A stretch of DNA of 6,399 nt from Moorella sp. UBA4076 (GTDB taxonomy: Bacteria; Bacillota; DSM-521; Neomoorellales; Neomoorellaceae): positions 1 through 6,399 of the forward strand of contig DFYS01000128.1 of assembly GCA_002383405.1 (NCBI GenBank), in the 5' to 3' direction. The notes beneath the pieces were generated by a model. That model was not told the origin of the DNA. It did not search any database and saw nothing but the letters and a program-made list of their open reading frames with translations. Within the stretch, counting starts at the first letter, position 1. Each line of letters opens with the position of its first letter. A program made the translations under genes and the position numbers. Shown here one piece after another: positions 5,948 through 6,399 of the stretch.

Positions 5948-6199
5948 ACCGGTAACTTCGCCCTGGCGTTTGGGCTGAGGGAAATGATGAAAAAGCTGCC
6001 AATGCTGTTCAATCGGAGCGATGATGCGGGTATTCTTCGGTTTCCAGTCAGCCGGCAAATGCTGTTTGAAAGGATATGAGCCGCAGGTGGAATGTAGCGC
6101 AGTTGGAACTGGAACAATCCTCGGTCCCAACCATCCTCGTCTACCTCCAGCCGTGGAATGGAGTATAGTTGTTCTAATCTTAACAGGGAGGTGGTAGTG
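5948..6199. other. Gap without a recognisable gene
   Basis: No gene that I can identify lies here. The antisense strand is open across the gap in two frames (one from 6255, one from 6130), both extending into the antisense of the rmlA remnant, and neither shows a family motif I know. A TATAGT at 6164-6169 resembles a -10 box for the regulator gene downstream, but the expected -35 position (about 6141-6146, CTACCT) is poor. No terminator hairpin with a T run follows the rmlA remnant. Confidence 0.5.
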
Positions 6200-6382
6200 A
6201 TGAAAAAGAAGCCTTTACTTATCACCAGGATATCCACCCGCGGCCAGGTGGTCATTCCGAAAGAAGTAAGGAAGCAGCTCTGCTGGGAGCCCGGCGACTA
6301 TGTTACCGTGTGGGAAAAAGAAGGCACCGTAGTAATGCGCTGTTTAAAACGGGATCAGGTCCTGGCTTATTCCATGCAGTGA
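6200..6382 (+). CDS. AbrB/SpoVT/MazE-type swapped-hairpin DNA-binding protein
   Basis: A 60-residue protein made almost entirely of one AbrB-like domain. Residues 8-21 (ITRISTRGQVVIPK) match the family signature SxKGQVxIPKxxR, followed by EVRKQL and a second strand pair around GDYVTVWEKEGTVVMR. Such proteins form dimers of interlaced hairpins and bind DNA, either as transition-state-type regulators or as antitoxins of adjacent toxin genes. The start ATG 6200 is chosen because GGAGGTG at 6187-6193 lies six bases before it and the conserved domain begins straight after; an in-frame ATG at 6158 has no such site. The short C-terminus (LAYSMQ) shows no obvious toxin-binding extension. Only 17 bases follow in the window, so whether a PIN or MazF-type toxin gene follows cannot be decided. 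No link to the sugar genes is visible beyond proximity. Confidence 0.85.
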   Translation: MKKKPLLITRISTRGQVVIPKEVRKQLCWEPGDYVTVWEKEGTVVMRCLKRDQVLAYSMQ

Positions 6383-6399
6383 GTGGGGGCAGGGATGGG

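Noticed and set aside
6383..6399. Start of a toxin gene (GTG 6383 or ATG 6395) pairing with the AbrB-type protein
   Set aside because: Only 17 bases are present, too few to support any gene call.

Overview
The window is a polysaccharide-biosynthesis locus with all recognisable genes on the + strand. It mixes an intact nucleotide-heptose operon with the remains of several decayed sugar genes. Strong Shine-Dalgarno sites, long-form RmlA, an AbrB/SpoVT-type regulator and moderately G+C-rich DNA suggest a Gram-positive Firmicute, perhaps of the Desulfotomaculum/Pelotomaculum type. That is an inference from gene style; there is no taxonomic marker gene here.

Layout. (1) Bases 3-824: the C-terminal two thirds of a Wzx-like polysaccharide flippase entering from the left. 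(2) Bases 825-1153: no intact gene, but two molecular fossils, the N-terminal signature of a phosphomannomutase/phosphoglucomutase and about 30 codons of a second flippase. (3) Bases 1173-3945: a tight three-gene operon with overlapping ends (hddA, gmhA and an hddC-gmhB fusion). It encodes all four steps from sedoheptulose 7-phosphate to GDP-D-glycero-alpha-D-manno-heptose. (4) Bases 3946-4176: no gene, one short hairpin. (5) Bases 4177-5947: a dTDP-rhamnose cluster in ruins. rmlB has lost its 5' half and carries an in-frame amber codon; rmlD is reduced to its first 15 and last ~23 codons; rmlA has lost its middle in a frame-breaking deletion. Only a small RmlC-like epimerase is intact among them. 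(6) Bases 5948-6199: an unexplained gap. (7) Bases 6200-6382: a 60-residue AbrB-family DNA-binding protein.

Together: the heptose operon and flippase would supply and export glycan repeat units for a cell-surface polymer or S-layer glycan. The rml remnants indicate that an ancestor also made dTDP-L-rhamnose from this locus. Heptose plus rhamnose is a known S-layer glycan pairing in Gram-positives (Aneurinibacillus thermoaerophilus). The main story is selective decay: heptose activation kept, rhamnose and mannose-phosphate functions lost locally. I found no novel defence or mobile system, CRISPR array, tRNA, rRNA or insertion sequence.
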